A DNA stretch of 38,845 nt from an uncultured Clostridium sp. Lineage in GTDB: Bacteria > Bacillota > Clostridia > Oscillospirales > Butyricicoccaceae. The stretch covers positions 1-38,845 of the forward strand of contig CANEGK010000022.1 in assembly GCA_947427035.1 (NCBI GenBank), written 5' to 3'. Shown in pieces: positions 1 through 7,876 of the stretch (within the stretch, counting starts at the first letter, position 1; every line of letters begins with the position of its first letter). A model generated the notes under the pieces. It was not told the DNA's origin. It did no database searches and was given only the letters and a program-made list of their open reading frames with translations. The position numbers and the translations under genes were made by a program.

Positions 1-1
1 C

Positions 2-55
2 ATTCAGCTCTGCGACGACTGCATCGAGCAAATCCGCACTGCAAAAAATCTGTAA
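2..55 (+). CDS. C-terminal fragment of an unknown protein (CxxC motif)
   Basis: The reading frame is open from the window edge to a TAA at 53-55 and encodes 17 residues, IQLCDDCIEQIRTAKNL. The CDDC pair could be half of a zinc-binding site, but too little is present to name a family. A strong terminator follows at 102-130, which supports this being a real gene end. An identical 17-codon end lies on the opposite strand at 38791-38844, so the gene is present in at least two copies in this genome or sample. Reading this stretch as coding rests on the open frame, the conserved terminator and the perfect conservation of the codons compared with the diverging downstream DNA. Confidence 0.5.
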   Translation: MQLCDDCIEQIRTAKNL

Positions 56-101
56 AGCCTTTCTGCAATCCTTTGCAATCCATAGACTTATATCTTGCTT
101 T

Positions 102-130
102 AAAAGCCCGGACTCCCGTCCGGGCTTTTG
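102..130 (+). terminator. Rho-independent terminator
   Basis: A 12-bp perfect stem (AAAAGCCCGGAC, 102-113, paired with 118-129) encloses a 4-base loop and ends in TTTT. The flanking A and T runs make it usable on both strands. It ends the partial gene at 2-55. The same element, differing by one loop base, ends the copy at the right edge. Confidence 0.9.
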
Positions 131-154
131 CTCTATTTTGCATGAAATAATGCT

Positions 155-183
155 TTGGAAGAAACACGCATTTATGATATACT
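155..183 (+). promoter_or_regulatory. Sigma-A-type promoter of the P1 peptidase gene
   Basis: TTGGAA (155-160) and TATACT (178-183) are separated by exactly 17 bp, 65 bp upstream of the ATG at 248. The -35 box overlaps a possible TTG start at 155, which argues against starting the protein there. Confidence 0.7.
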
Positions 184-247
184 GATTCTGGGCAGAGCAG
201 CGGCCGATAGGGCCGCCAGCATCCATGCAAGCAGGAGGGAAAATACA

Positions 248-1279
248 ATGGGACTGAACAGCGAATCCGGCATGAAAATAGGCAAGGGAACGCCGGGCCC
301 GCGCAATCTGATCACCGATGTGCCTGGCGTCAAGGTGGGGCATGTCACTTTGCGGGACGGCGGAAACGTCAACACCGGCGTCACGGCCATACTGCCCCAC
401 GGGGGTAACCTGTTCCAAGATAAGGTCATGGCGGCGTCCGCCGTCATCAACGGCTTTGGCAAAACCATGGGGCTTATCCAGGTGGACGAGCTGGGCGCCA
501 TTGAAACGCCCATCATCATGACCAATACCCTGAGCATCGGCACAGCCGCCAACGCCCTCATCAAATACATGCTTCGACAAAACGCGGACATCGGCCTGAC
601 CACCGGTACCGTCAACCCGCTGGTCTGCGAGTGCAACGACGGCAGACTCAACGACATCCGCGGGATGCACGTCAAAGAAGAGCACGTTCTGGAGGCACTT
701 GCCTGCGCGTCCGAGGATTTCGCCGAGGGTGCGGTGGGTTCGGGCACCGGGATGTGCTGCCTCGGCTTAAAAGGCGGCATCGGTTCGGCATCCCGCCTTG
801 TCGAGCTGGACGGCAAAAGCTACACCATCGGCGCGCTGGTGATGAGCAATTTCGGCTCGGAAGGCAACCTGATGATCGACGGCCGCCATGTGGGCCGCGA
901 AATCAGCGCCAAACTGGATGGCGGGCAGAAGGACAAGGGCTCCATTATCATGCTGCTCGCCACAGACATTCCCCTGAGCGAGCGCCAGCTCAGGCGCATC
1001 TGCAAGCGGGCGGGCGTGGGGCTGGCGCGCACGGGCTCGTATTACGGCAATGGCAGCGGCGACATCGCCATTGCCTTCACCACGGCCAACCGCGTGCCGC
1101 ATTACAGCAAAAGCGCCTTCATTGATATGAAAATGATCGACGACGATAAGATCGATCCGGTGTTCGCCATGAGCGCCGAGGCGGTGGAAGAAGCCATCAT
1201 CAGCTCGCTCTGGCACGCAGAGACCCTTACGGGCCGTGACGGAAAGGTGCAGCACGGCCTGCGCGAGTTCATCGACTAA
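248..1279 (+). CDS. P1 family peptidase, DmpA/ArgJ-like N-terminal nucleophile hydrolase
   Basis: This 343-residue protein belongs to the DmpA (MEROPS S58) family of self-cleaving aminopeptidases, which release N-terminal D- or L-amino acids or beta-amino acids from small peptides. The N-terminus has the family's G-(I/L)TDVPGVKVGH block at about residues 21-32. The motif KGGIGSASR at 175-183 matches the autoprocessing region, so Ser180 after Gly179 is the likely nucleophile and new N-terminus of the small chain. The start at 248 is set by AGGAGG at 233-238, 9 bp upstream, and by the promoter at 155-183; a longer in-frame TTG start at 155 is unlikely. No signal peptide is seen, so it should be cytoplasmic. 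It is convergent with an amino-acid importer, a fitting but unproven partner for peptide scavenging. Substrate preference cannot be read from sequence. Confidence 0.9.
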   Translation: MGLNSESGMKIGKGTPGPRNLITDVPGVKVGHVTLRDGGNVNTGVTAILPHGGNLFQDKVMAASAVINGFGKTMGLIQVDELGAIETPIIMTNTLSIGTAANALIKYMLRQNADIGLTTGTVNPLVCECNDGRLNDIRGMHVKEEHVLEALACASEDFAEGAVGSGTGMCCLGLKGGIGSASRLVELDGKSYTIGALVMSNFGSEGNLMIDGRHVGREISAKLDGGQKDKGSIIMLLATDIPLSERQLRRICKRAGVGLARTGSYYGNGSGDIAIAFTTANRVPHYSKSAFIDMKMIDDDKIDPVFAMSAEAVEEAIISSLWHAETLTGRDGKVQHGLREFID

Positions 1280-1295
1280 AGTTTTTGAAAAATAG

Positions 1296-1343
1296 AAAAA
1301 CCGCGCCATACGCAGTCAAATGTTGCGTGCGGCGCGGCTTTTT
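1296..1343. terminator. Bidirectional terminator between convergent genes
   Basis: An interrupted stem pairs CCGCGCC (1301-1307) with GGCGCGG, and an inner ACGCA pairs with TGCGT. It is flanked by AAAAA on the left and TTTTT on the right. It separates the peptidase gene ending at 1279 from the ABC ATPase gene ending at 1357. Confidence 0.8.
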
Positions 1344-1356
1344 ATATGCAAATAAA

Positions 1357-2103
1357 TCACAGAACTTTTGATAAAAATTCCTGCAAACGCGGGTTTTCGG
1401 GCGCAGTGAAGAACTGCTGCGGCGGCGCGTCGACCAGGATGCGGCCGGAGTCCATAAAGAGGACACGGGTGCCGACCTCGCGCGCAAAGCCCATTTCGTG
1501 GGTGACGACCACCATGGTCATGCCCTTTTTGGCCAACCCCCGCATAACCTCGAGCACCTCGCCGACCATTTCGGGGTCCAGGGCGCTCGTCGGCTCGTCA
1601 AAGAGCATGACGTCGGGCTGCATACAAAGCGCGCGCACAATGGCGATACGCTGCTTCTGCCCGCCGGACAGCTGGATGGGGTAGGCGTTTTCGCGGTCCT
1701 GAAGCCCGACCGTCTTCAAAAGCTCACGCGCCAGGGCTTCGGCTTCTTCCTGCGGCATTCCCTTGGCCGTCATGGGCGCCAGCGTCAGGTTTTTGAGCAC
1801 CGTCATGTGCGGAAAGAGGTTGAAGTGCTGAAAGACCATCCCCATGCGCTGGCGGTGGCGATCCAAATCGACCGACGGGTCGCTTAAATCGACGCCTTCG
1901 AAGATGATCTGCCCCTCGGTGGGTGATTCCAGAAGGTTGAGCGAGCGCAGAAGGGTCGATTTGCCCGAGCCGGAGGGGCCGACGATGACGACGACCTCGC
2001 CGGGGCAGATGGTCAGGTCGCAGTGGTCCAGGGCGGTGATGGACGTGCCAAAACGCTTGGTCACACCTCTGACTTCGATGATGGGGTTAGCGGACGTCGC
2101 CAC
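1357..2103 (-). CDS. Polar amino acid ABC transporter, ATP-binding protein (GlnQ-like)
   Basis: This is the cytoplasmic ATPase of an amino-acid importer, 248 residues. It shows Walker [10 protein letters not shown] (42-50), the Q-loop FQHFNLFPH typical of the polar amino-acid subfamily, the signature LSGGQKQR, Walker [10 protein letters not shown] and the switch His in VVTHEMGF. The GTG start at 2103 is chosen because AAAGGAGG lies 7 bp upstream. The gene then overlaps the permease gene by 17 bp, which implies translational coupling. A longer frame opening at a TTG at 2130 lacks a ribosome binding site. It is the last gene of the operon substrate-binding protein, permease, ATPase. The substrate is probably a polar or charged amino acid but is not identifiable. 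Confidence 0.93.
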   Translation of the reverse strand: MATSANPIIEVRGVTKRFGTSITALDHCDLTICPGEVVVIVGPSGSGKSTLLRSLNLLESPTEGQIIFEGVDLSDPSVDLDRHRQRMGMVFQHFNLFPHMTVLKNLTLAPMTAKGMPQEEAEALARELLKTVGLQDRENAYPIQLSGGQKQRIAIVRALCMQPDVMLFDEPTSALDPEMVGEVLEVMRGLAKKGMTMVVVTHEMGFAREVGTRVLFMDSGRILVDAPPQQFFTAPENPRLQEFLSKVL

Positions 2104-2803
2104 GGCGCATCCTCCTTTCAAACGCTTCAATGGCCTTGGTGGCCGGGAAGTTGATGCAGAAATAGATGGCGGCCGCCAGCAGGTATGGCGACATCATCAG
2201 GTGCGTGGTGGTAGCCACCGTTTTGGCGCCCCACATCAGCTCCTGAATGCCCATCATGGTGCCGCAGATGGAAGATTCCTTGATCATGGTGACCAGCTCG
2301 TTGGCCAGCGTCGGCAAAATGTTTTTGACGGCCTGCGGCAAAACGACCAGCCGCATGGTCTGCGACTGCGTCAGGCCCAGACTGCGCGCCGCCTCGGTCT
2401 GTCCCTGGTCGACGGCCAGGATGCCGGCGCGGAAAATTTCAGCGACATAGGCCGCGCTGTTGAGGGCGAGGGCCACCACGCCGGGAATAAACATGGAGAC
2501 ATTGATAAAGCCGAACAGCATAGTCTGGGGCAGCTTGATGACGCCGAACAGCCCAAAATAGACGATGGAAAGCTGTACCAGCATAGGGGTCGAGCGAAAA
2601 ACGGCGATGTAGGCGCCCGACACAATGCGCAGGAGGCGATTTTTGCTCAGGCGCATCAGGGCCAGCAGCAAGGCGGGCAGAATGGCCAAAAAAACGGCAC
2701 AGGCCGACAGAATCAGGGTATATTCGACACCGCGGACAAAGTAGACAGAGTATTTGGGCAGAAAAGAAAAGTCAAACATACCGGACAAAAGCAGGAGCGG
2801 CAT
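2087..2803 (-). CDS. Polar amino acid ABC transporter, permease (HisM/GlnP-like)
   Basis: This 238-residue inner-membrane permease has several hydrophobic segments (about residues 19-45, 56-80, 88-115 and 180-215). Its cytoplasmic EAA loop, [22 protein letters not shown], marks the His/Glu/Gln/Arg/opine permease group. The ATG at 2803 is preferred because GAGGTGA lies about 6 bp upstream; a GTG three codons earlier would overlap that site. Only one permease gene is present, so the importer presumably uses a homodimer. It follows the binding-protein gene after a 93-bp gap carrying a strong hairpin and overlaps the ATPase gene. Confidence 0.92.
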   Translation of the reverse strand: MPLLLLSGMFDFSFLPKYSVYFVRGVEYTLILSACAVFLAILPALLLALMRLSKNRLLRIVSGAYIAVFRSTPMLVQLSIVYFGLFGVIKLPQTMLFGFINVSMFIPGVVALALNSAAYVAEIFRAGILAVDQGQTEAARSLGLTQSQTMRLVVLPQAVKNILPTLANELVTMIKESSICGTMMGIQELMWGAKTVATTTHLMMSPYLLAAAIYFCINFPATKAIEAFERRMRRGDVR

Positions 2804-2841
2804 GGGCTTCACCTCGCAATATATTTTAAAAGGCAGAGCGG

Positions 2842-2870
2842 CGGGCGGACAGCGCGTCTCTGTCCGCCCG
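2842..2870 (-). promoter_or_regulatory. Intercistronic hairpin between binding protein and permease
   Basis: A perfect 11-bp GC-rich stem (CGGGCGGACAG with CTGTCCGCCCG, 7-base loop) lies in the gap between the substrate-binding protein and permease genes. There is no immediate U-run, although CCTTTTAAAATAT follows about 12 nt later on the transcript. In importer operons such hairpins commonly stabilise or partly terminate the message so that binding protein is made in excess. That role is inferred. Confidence 0.65.
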
Positions 2871-2896
2871 AAAGGAATTGGGAAAGGGATTGCAGT

Positions 2897-3697
2897 TTAT
2901 TCAAGCGCGTTGGCGCTCATTTCTTCGGCCTCTTTCAGCCACTCGTCGAGCTTGCCGTTTTCCAGGTTTTCGGCAATGGTCTTGTTGATGGATTCCAAAA
3001 GACCATTCGGGTCGCCCTTTTTGACGGCGACACCCAGTACGTCGCCGTCGGCGATGTGGATATCTTCGGCAATGACAAGATCTTCGCTGCTGTCGGCGTA
3101 GCCGAGCGCCACGCCGCCGTCAACGTAAACGGCGTCACACTTGCCGGCCAGCAGGTTGTTGATAAGGTCGGGCACGGCGGCCAGCTCAAGACGCGGCGAG
3201 TCGGGCAGGGTCTCTTTCAGCTGCTCGCACTTTGTGGTGCCCGTCTGGACGCCGATGGTCTTGCCGCTCAGGCTTTCGATGGAAGTGTAGACGTCTTTAT
3301 CTTCGGCGCGCACAATCACCATGGGCGCGGGATCGGTGTAATATGCGTCGGAAAAATCGGAAACGGCCAGACGTTCAGGCGTCGGGGCGATGGATGCAAT
3401 GACCATGTCGACGTTGCCGGCATCAAGCTCCTGCATGACGTACTCGAAGTTCATGTCCTTGATGACCAGTTCCTTGCCCATATCTTCGGCAATTTTCTGG
3501 GCCAGCGAGACGTCGAAGCCGACGATGACGTCGTTGCCGTTTTCGTCGAGAATGTGGAACTCATAGGGCGGATAGTCGGCCGAGGTGCCGAGGGTCAGCG
3601 TTTCCTTGTCGCCGCCCTCTTCCGATTTGTTACAGGCAGAGACCGCGAAGATCATGCACAGGCAAAGGGCCAGTGCGGCCAGTTTTTTGAAGTTCAT
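2897..3697 (-). CDS. Amino acid ABC transporter substrate-binding lipoprotein (SBP family 3)
   Basis: This 266-residue extracytoplasmic lipoprotein starts the amino-acid importer operon. The N-terminus MNFKKLAALALCLCMIFAV leads to the lipobox VSAC, with Cys22 as the lipid anchor, followed by an acidic linker. The mature part has the family 3 pattern: LTLGTSADYPPYEF, then GFDVSLAQKIAEDMGKEL, then the DMVIASIAPTPERLAVSDFSDAYY block and VGVQTGTT. The start at 3697 follows AAGGAGCG, about 9 bp upstream; an ATG 15 codons earlier would put a charged stretch before the signal peptide. The transcript starts from the promoter at 3731-3759. The ligand is an amino acid of unknown type. Confidence 0.93.
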   Translation of the reverse strand: MNFKKLAALALCLCMIFAVSACNKSEEGGDKETLTLGTSADYPPYEFHILDENGNDVIVGFDVSLAQKIAEDMGKELVIKDMNFEYVMQELDAGNVDMVIASIAPTPERLAVSDFSDAYYTDPAPMVIVRAEDKDVYTSIESLSGKTIGVQTGTTKCEQLKETLPDSPRLELAAVPDLINNLLAGKCDAVYVDGGVALGYADSSEDLVIAEDIHIADGDVLGVAVKKGDPNGLLESINKTIAENLENGKLDEWLKEAEEMSANALE

Positions 3698-3730
3698 ATG
3701 TAATCGCTCCTTCGTGTTTGTTGTGGCATT

Positions 3731-3759
3731 ATTATACGTCAAAGCGATTAAATATTCAA
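3731..3759 (-). promoter_or_regulatory. Promoter of the amino acid ABC importer operon
   Basis: On the minus strand TTGAAT and a perfect TATAAT are 17 bp apart, 34 bp upstream of the binding-protein ATG. It lies between the stop codon of the DUF3810-like gene (3791) and the importer, so the importer is transcribed independently. Confidence 0.8.
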
Positions 3760-3790
3760 GTCCTTTTCGAATAATATTCTGTCCAAATTT

Positions 3791-4897
3791 TTATTGATGC
3801 AGCCGCCAGGATATGAGCAAATCGACCATTTTACCATAACTGCGCACGCCGTCCGGCTGCCCGGTCGCTTTGATGTAGGCATTGTTGATGGCGTTTCCAG
3901 CATCCTGTACCGGGCTTTCATACTGCGCCCAGTGTTCGCGCTGTACCTGCAAATCCCGCTTCGCTTGATCGCACAGGCCGGACGCAATTTCATCCCAATC
4001 TTCATGCGAATAAGAATACAACGCATTGGATGCATAAATATACGCAAAAAGAACGCCGGAATACTGAACACACACATCGTCCGCCGCCGTGCAGGCCAGA
4101 AAGGCGGCAAAGTTGCATTCGGCTTCGGGTCCGACGCCGCGCGCGTGCGCCCATTCGTGGGCGATGGTCGCAGGCAGGTGGGAATCGACGTTGTCGACGC
4201 TGACGACCGGCTCGGCCGTAAAGGGGAAGTAAAAACCGGTGATGCCCAGATAAGACATGCAGACCGACAAAAGGCGCGCCGGCTTGGGGGATACGCGGCG
4301 CGTGGGCGCAGCAAAAAGCGGCAGCTCCCTGCAAAGCGCGTCATAGCCCTGCGCCACGGCGTCGGCCAGCCCGGCAAAATCGCCGAAGTCGCAGGCGCCG
4401 TCCGCGCCGCGCGGAACAGCGGGTGCCAGCTCGTTGACGCGGGCAAGCAGCCAGCCCATCGTGTCCTTCAGTTCGCCGGATGTGTATTCACGCGTTTCCA
4501 ACCCAAGCGAATCCGCCAGCGGCGGCGCCTGATAGTGTACGCCCCAAAGCAGCTGAAAGCAGAGCGGCAGCGCGGCAAGGGCGGCAGCCAGCGCCGACAA
4601 AGCGCGCAAAAAGCCCCGCCTGCCGTGCCGTACAGCCGGAATGATGAGCAGGCACAAAAGAGCGGGCAGGGCGGCGAGAATGACAAACTCGGCCAGGGTG
4701 AAGGGCAGAAGCCCCCACAGCCCGCCCCATAAAGCGGACAGCCGCAGCGCCAGCGCGCGGAAAAAGGAGAGCGCGCCGGCCGAACGGGCGCATAAAAAGC
4801 GAATCAAAAAGAACAAAAGCAAAAGGCCGCCCGCACAGACGGGCAGCCGCAGGCTTTTGCCCGGACGCCGCCGGGGTTCAGGCTTCCTCATGCTCAT
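3791..4897 (-). CDS. DUF3810-like integral membrane protein with HEWAH metalloprotease-type motif
   Basis: This 368-residue protein has three hydrophobic segments in the N-terminal third (about 21-37, 60-87 and 98-119), then a soluble domain. That domain carries HEWAH (247-251) followed by glutamates at 258 and 260 in GPEAECNF, the layout of a zinc metalloprotease HExxH...E site. The pattern fits DUF3810, a family of unknown function. The ATG at 4897 overlaps the upstream gene by 20 bp and no strong ribosome binding site is seen, so translation is probably coupled. ATG at 4891 is an alternative. It is the second gene of a two-gene operon. Peptidase activity is inferred from the motif only; a membrane-anchored protease acting outside the cell or in the forespore would fit. 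Confidence 0.8.
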   Translation of the reverse strand: MSMRKPEPRRRPGKSLRLPVCAGGLLLLFFLIRFLCARSAGALSFFRALALRLSALWGGLWGLLPFTLAEFVILAALPALLCLLIIPAVRHGRRGFLRALSALAAALAALPLCFQLLWGVHYQAPPLADSLGLETREYTSGELKDTMGWLLARVNELAPAVPRGADGACDFGDFAGLADAVAQGYDALCRELPLFAAPTRRVSPKPARLLSVCMSYLGITGFYFPFTAEPVVSVDNVDSHLPATIAHEWAHARGVGPEAECNFAAFLACTAADDVCVQYSGVLFAYIYASNALYSYSHEDWDEIASGLCDQAKRDLQVQREHWAQYESPVQDAGNAINNAYIKATGQPDGVRSYGKMVDLLISWRLHQ

Positions 4898-5084
4898 AAG
4901 CACACGGTTTGTCCAGATTAAAACCAAAAGTCTCGGTCAGCTCGCGCCGGCCGGATTCGGTGACGTAATAATGCACGCGCTTGTGCTCGTCGAGCACGAA
5001 CTCGACATAGCCCTGGCGTACGCAGTACTCCAGAAATTCCGCGCCGATAAAAAAGGGGTTGATGCCTTTGCGTTGTTCTTCCAT
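4878..5084 (-). CDS. Small conserved protein of unknown function
   Basis: This 68-residue soluble protein has no membrane segment and an acidic His/Glu-rich end (CAYEHEEA). AGGAGGT at 5091-5097 lies directly upstream of the ATG at 5084 and fixes the start. The middle (EFVLDEHKRVHYYVTESGRREL) reads like a beta hairpin plus helix of the kind seen in winged-helix proteins, but I cannot place it in a family. It is the first gene of an operon with the DUF3810-like membrane protein, whose start lies inside this gene. Confidence 0.75.
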   Translation of the reverse strand: MEEQRKGINPFFIGAEFLEYCVRQGYVEFVLDEHKRVHYYVTESGRRELTETFGFNLDKPCAYEHEEA

Positions 5085-5195
5085 GCGGATACCTCCTAAA
5101 TAAATAACAAAAACCATCGCCATCCCGCGCGCGGCAAAGGAACGGTGTGCCGCGGGGGAGTTTTCGTCTCTTCTCCCGTCAAAAAAGCCTTTTTT

Positions 5196-5224
5196 ATTAT
5201 ACCATCGCACACCGGCCAGGGCAA
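5196..5224 (-). promoter_or_regulatory. Promoter of the small protein/DUF3810 operon
   Basis: On the minus strand TTGCCC is 17 bp from a perfect TATAAT that also has the extended -10 TGG. It is 112 bp upstream of the ATG at 5084. The long leader contains an AAAAAAGGCTTTTTT palindrome near the transcript start. Confidence 0.7.
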
Positions 5225-5298
5225 GACGCAGTGCAAGCAGCGGGCGGCAGTAAAAATCCCGCCGAAAAAATGTGAAAAAATTGTGTTTTCCGTTTCCT

Positions 5299-5327
5299 TG
5301 CGCGGCAATTTATGCTATGATATGCTT
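5299..5327 (+). promoter_or_regulatory. Possible promoter of zapA
   Basis: TTGCGC and TATGCT are 17 bp apart, about 60 bp upstream of the zapA start. An overlapping TATGAT offers an alternative -10. The match is modest. Confidence 0.4.
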
Positions 5328-5386
5328 GTCTGTGATCTGCAAACAGAACTGTTTGCGCTCAGATGCCGGAAAGGAGCGTTTTTGAC

Positions 5387-5683
5387 ATGATGAACCGTGT
5401 CGTCGTCACCATTGACGGACAGGATTATACCGTTGTCGCCGAAGAAAATGAGGAATACATCCGCAAAACCGCCGCTTTAGTCAGCGGCAATATCGCCGAG
5501 ATCAAGCGGCAGGGCCGACTGGGTGCAATGGACTGCGCCGTGCTGGCGGCTTTGAACGTCGCCGACTTATATTATAAAGCGTTGGCTGCGTCCGACAGCC
5601 TGCGGGCGCAAATCAGCTCTTATGCCGAGGAAAACGCCGCCCTGCGCTCGGAAATCGCCCGGCTGAAGAAGGCCGAAAAATAA
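5387..5683 (+). CDS. zapA: Cell division protein ZapA
   Basis: This 98-residue protein matches ZapA, which binds FtsZ and promotes bundling of the Z-ring in the cytoplasm. The N-terminal beta-rich part (RVVVTIDGQDYTVVAEENEEYIRKTAALVSGNI) is followed by a helix containing the ALNVADLYYKA block. The C-terminal coiled coil spans about residues 65-98 (AEENAALRSEIARLKKAEK). AAGGAG at 5371-5376 sits 10 bp before the ATG at 5387; a second ATG follows at once. It leads the run of plus-strand division and envelope genes, and the U32 gene begins 21 bp downstream, a pairing common in Firmicutes. Confidence 0.92.
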   Translation: MMNRVVVTIDGQDYTVVAEENEEYIRKTAALVSGNIAEIKRQGRLGAMDCAVLAALNVADLYYKALAASDSLRAQISSYAEENAALRSEIARLKKAEK

Positions 5684-5704
5684 TAACCGCGAGGAGTTTT
5701 TCCA

Positions 5705-7804
5705 TTGCCGCTTGAAATATTGAGCCCGGCCGGGTCCTTTGAGTCGATGACGGCGGCGGTGCGCGCCGGGGCCGACGCCGTTTATTTTGGTGCGGGCGGC
5801 TTTAACGCCCGCCGCAACGCCAAAAACTTCGGGGATGACGAGCTGGCTTCCGCCATGCGCTACTGCCGCCTGCGCGGCGTCAAAACCTACGTCACCGTCA
5901 ACACGCTGGTCACCGATCGCGAGTTGCAGGAGGCAAAAGGCCTGGTCGCCCGTTTGAACGAGCTGGGGGCTGACGCGCTGATCGTCCAGGATCTCGGTAT
6001 GGTGCGCATGATGCGTGCATTGGCCCCCGATCTGCCTCTGCACGGCTCGACGCAGATGACGGTGCACAGCCTGGGCGGCGTGCTGGCCGCCCACAAGCTG
6101 GGGCTGGAGCGCGTCGTGCTGTCGCGCGAGCTGCCGCTGGAAGAGATCCGCTTTATCTGCCAGCGTTCCCCCATCGAAATCGAGGTTTTTTGCCACGGCG
6201 CTCTGTGCATGTCTTACAGCGGGCAGTGTTTTTTATCCTCGGCCATCGGCGGCCGCTCGGGCAACCGCGGACTGTGCGCGCAGCCCTGCCGCATGAATTA
6301 CGCCTTTTTCGGCGGCGCGCCCTCCCCTCTGCTCAGCCTGAAGGATTTGAGCGCGGCCGGGCATCTGCGCGCGCTGTCAGAAGCCGGCGTCAAATGCCTG
6401 AAAATCGAAGGCCGCATGAAGCGGCCGGAGTATGTGGCGCTGGCCACCAAGACCTATAAGGACGCCGTGCGTGAAGAACGCGAGCCGACGCGTGCCGAAA
6501 TGGAGCGCCTGCGCGCAGTTTTTTCCCGCGACGGCTTTACGGACGGATATTTGACGGGCAAAAAGGGCGAGAATATGTTTGGGGTGCGCGACGAGCAGAG
6601 CGCGCGCGAAGCAAAGGCCGTTTATCGTCAGGCGTATGAGATTTACAAGGCCGAACCCGAACCGCCGTGCGTGCCGGTCGACATGAAGTTCTGCGCCCAT
6701 GCGGGCCAGCCGGTGACGCTGGATGTGCGCGACGCCGACGGGTTTGAATATTCGGCGCAGGCGCTGCCCGCCGAAAGCGCGCGCACCCGCGCCACAAGCG
6801 CCGAAGAGATCGAAAGCGGCCTGCGCAAAAGCGGCGGCACCGTCTTTGAAGTGCGCCGGTCGGTCATTGAGTTGGGCGATAACCTGCGCATTCCCATGAG
6901 CGCCGTCAACGCCCTGCGCCGCCGCTGTCTGGAAGGGCTGGAAACAGTGCGCCAAAAGGCCCCCGAGCGCCGCGCGGGCGAGTGGGAAGCCGGCCTGCAC
7001 CGCGGCGGGCACAGCGGCGCACCGGGTTTTATTTTTTCCTTTATCCGGCTCGAGCAGCTGTCGCAAAAGCTTTTTGACCTGTCGCCCGACTATATCTATC
7101 TTCCCCTGCGCGAAATTGACAGGCAGCGCGACGCCGTCGCCGGCCTTTTGCAGCGCGGGCAGCGAGTCGGGGCCGTGCTCGACCGCATTCTGTTTGACAG
7201 CCAGTGGCCCGAACAGATTGAGATGCTGCGCCGCGCCAAAGCCCTCGGCGTACAGGCGCTTGTGTGCGGCAATCTGGCGCACCCCGCCCTGCTGTCGGGC
7301 CTGGGCTTTGAGCTGCGGGGCGACTTTGGCCTCAACGTCATGAACTCGCAGACGCTCAAGGAGCTGAAGGCGTTGGGACTTTCTTCGGCCACGCTGTCTT
7401 TCGAGCTCAATCTGGCACAGGTGCGCGGCATGTCGCACACTTTGCCGACCGAGCTGATAGCCTATGGCCGCCTGCCGCTTATGGTGACGGAAAACTGCGT
7501 GATCCGCCGCCGGACCGGCGAATGCGCCTGCGGCGGCGCGCCGGCCGCCATCATTGACAAGACGGGCCGCAGCTTCCCGCTGCTGCCTGAAAGCGGCCAC
7601 CGCAACACGCTATATAATGCCGATAAACTGTATCTGGCCGATAAGACGGCCGATTTGCAGGGGCTGGGCGTCAGCTACCTGCGGTTGTGTTTTACTACGG
7701 AAAATGCGCGCGAGTGCGAAGAAATCGCCCTGGCCTACAAAAAGGGCGGCGGCCGCGCGCCCGAGCGCGCGACGCGGGGGCTTTACTACCGCGGCGTCGA
7801 ATAA
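5705..7804 (+). CDS. U32 family protein, RlhA/TrhP-type RNA hydroxylation enzyme
   Basis: This 699-residue protein is annotated by homology as peptidase U32, but characterised members (RlhA, TrhP) use prephenate and an iron-sulfur cluster to hydroxylate a pyrimidine in 23S rRNA or tRNA. It begins EILSPAGSFESMTAAVRAGADAVYFG. The U32 signature region (about 160-200) reads FCHGALCMSYSGQC...GLCAQPCR, with cysteines suited to cluster binding. The second half, starting near residue 320 (FCAHAGQPVTLDV...), resembles the DUF3656 domain of RlhA, which favours an rRNA over a tRNA target. The start is a TTG at 5705 with GAGGAG 8 bp upstream. It lies in the zapA-dut-maf run. Confidence 0.88.
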   Translation: MPLEILSPAGSFESMTAAVRAGADAVYFGAGGFNARRNAKNFGDDELASAMRYCRLRGVKTYVTVNTLVTDRELQEAKGLVARLNELGADALIVQDLGMVRMMRALAPDLPLHGSTQMTVHSLGGVLAAHKLGLERVVLSRELPLEEIRFICQRSPIEIEVFCHGALCMSYSGQCFLSSAIGGRSGNRGLCAQPCRMNYAFFGGAPSPLLSLKDLSAAGHLRALSEAGVKCLKIEGRMKRPEYVALATKTYKDAVREEREPTRAEMERLRAVFSRDGFTDGYLTGKKGENMFGVRDEQSAREAKAVYRQAYEIYKAEPEPPCVPVDMKFCAHAGQPVTLDVRDADGFEYSAQALPAESARTRATSAEEIESGLRKSGGTVFEVRRSVIELGDNLRIPMSAVNALRRRCLEGLETVRQKAPERRAGEWEAGLHRGGHSGAPGFIFSFIRLEQLSQKLFDLSPDYIYLPLREIDRQRDAVAGLLQRGQRVGAVLDRILFDSQWPEQIEMLRRAKALGVQALVCGNLAHPALLSGLGFELRGDFGLNVMNSQTLKELKALGLSSATLSFELNLAQVRGMSHTLPTELIAYGRLPLMVTENCVIRRRTGECACGGAPAAIIDKTGRSFPLLPESGHRNTLYNADKLYLADKTADLQGLGVSYLRLCFTTENARECEEIALAYKKGGGRAPERATRGLYYRGVE

Positions 7805-7876
7805 AACCGGACGCGGGTTTGGCCCAAACACCTGTAAAAGCCCGGCGCCGGGCGGAAGAATATGAGGAGAACCCCT

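Larger units (their letters stand above)
1..141 (+). repeat. Left terminal inverted repeat
   Basis: The first 141 bp are repeated in reverse complement at 38715-38845. Bases 1-55 are identical in the two copies. After that there are four substitutions and one 10-bp insertion in this left copy. The repeat contains the end of a coding region, its downstream spacer and a rho-independent terminator, and homology stops just after the terminator. Confidence 0.95.

Noticed and set aside
1844..3703. 619-codon plus-strand open frame opposite the amino acid importer operon
   Set aside because: It is a shadow of the minus-strand genes: its translation is Gln/His/Arg/Gly-rich and low in structure, and the opposite strand encodes three clear ABC transporter proteins.
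7840..7853. Perfect palindrome GCCCGGCGCCGGGC before dut
   Set aside because: There is no loop and no T-run, and it lies in a GC-rich spacer inside an apparent operon, so it is neither a terminator nor a convincing operator.
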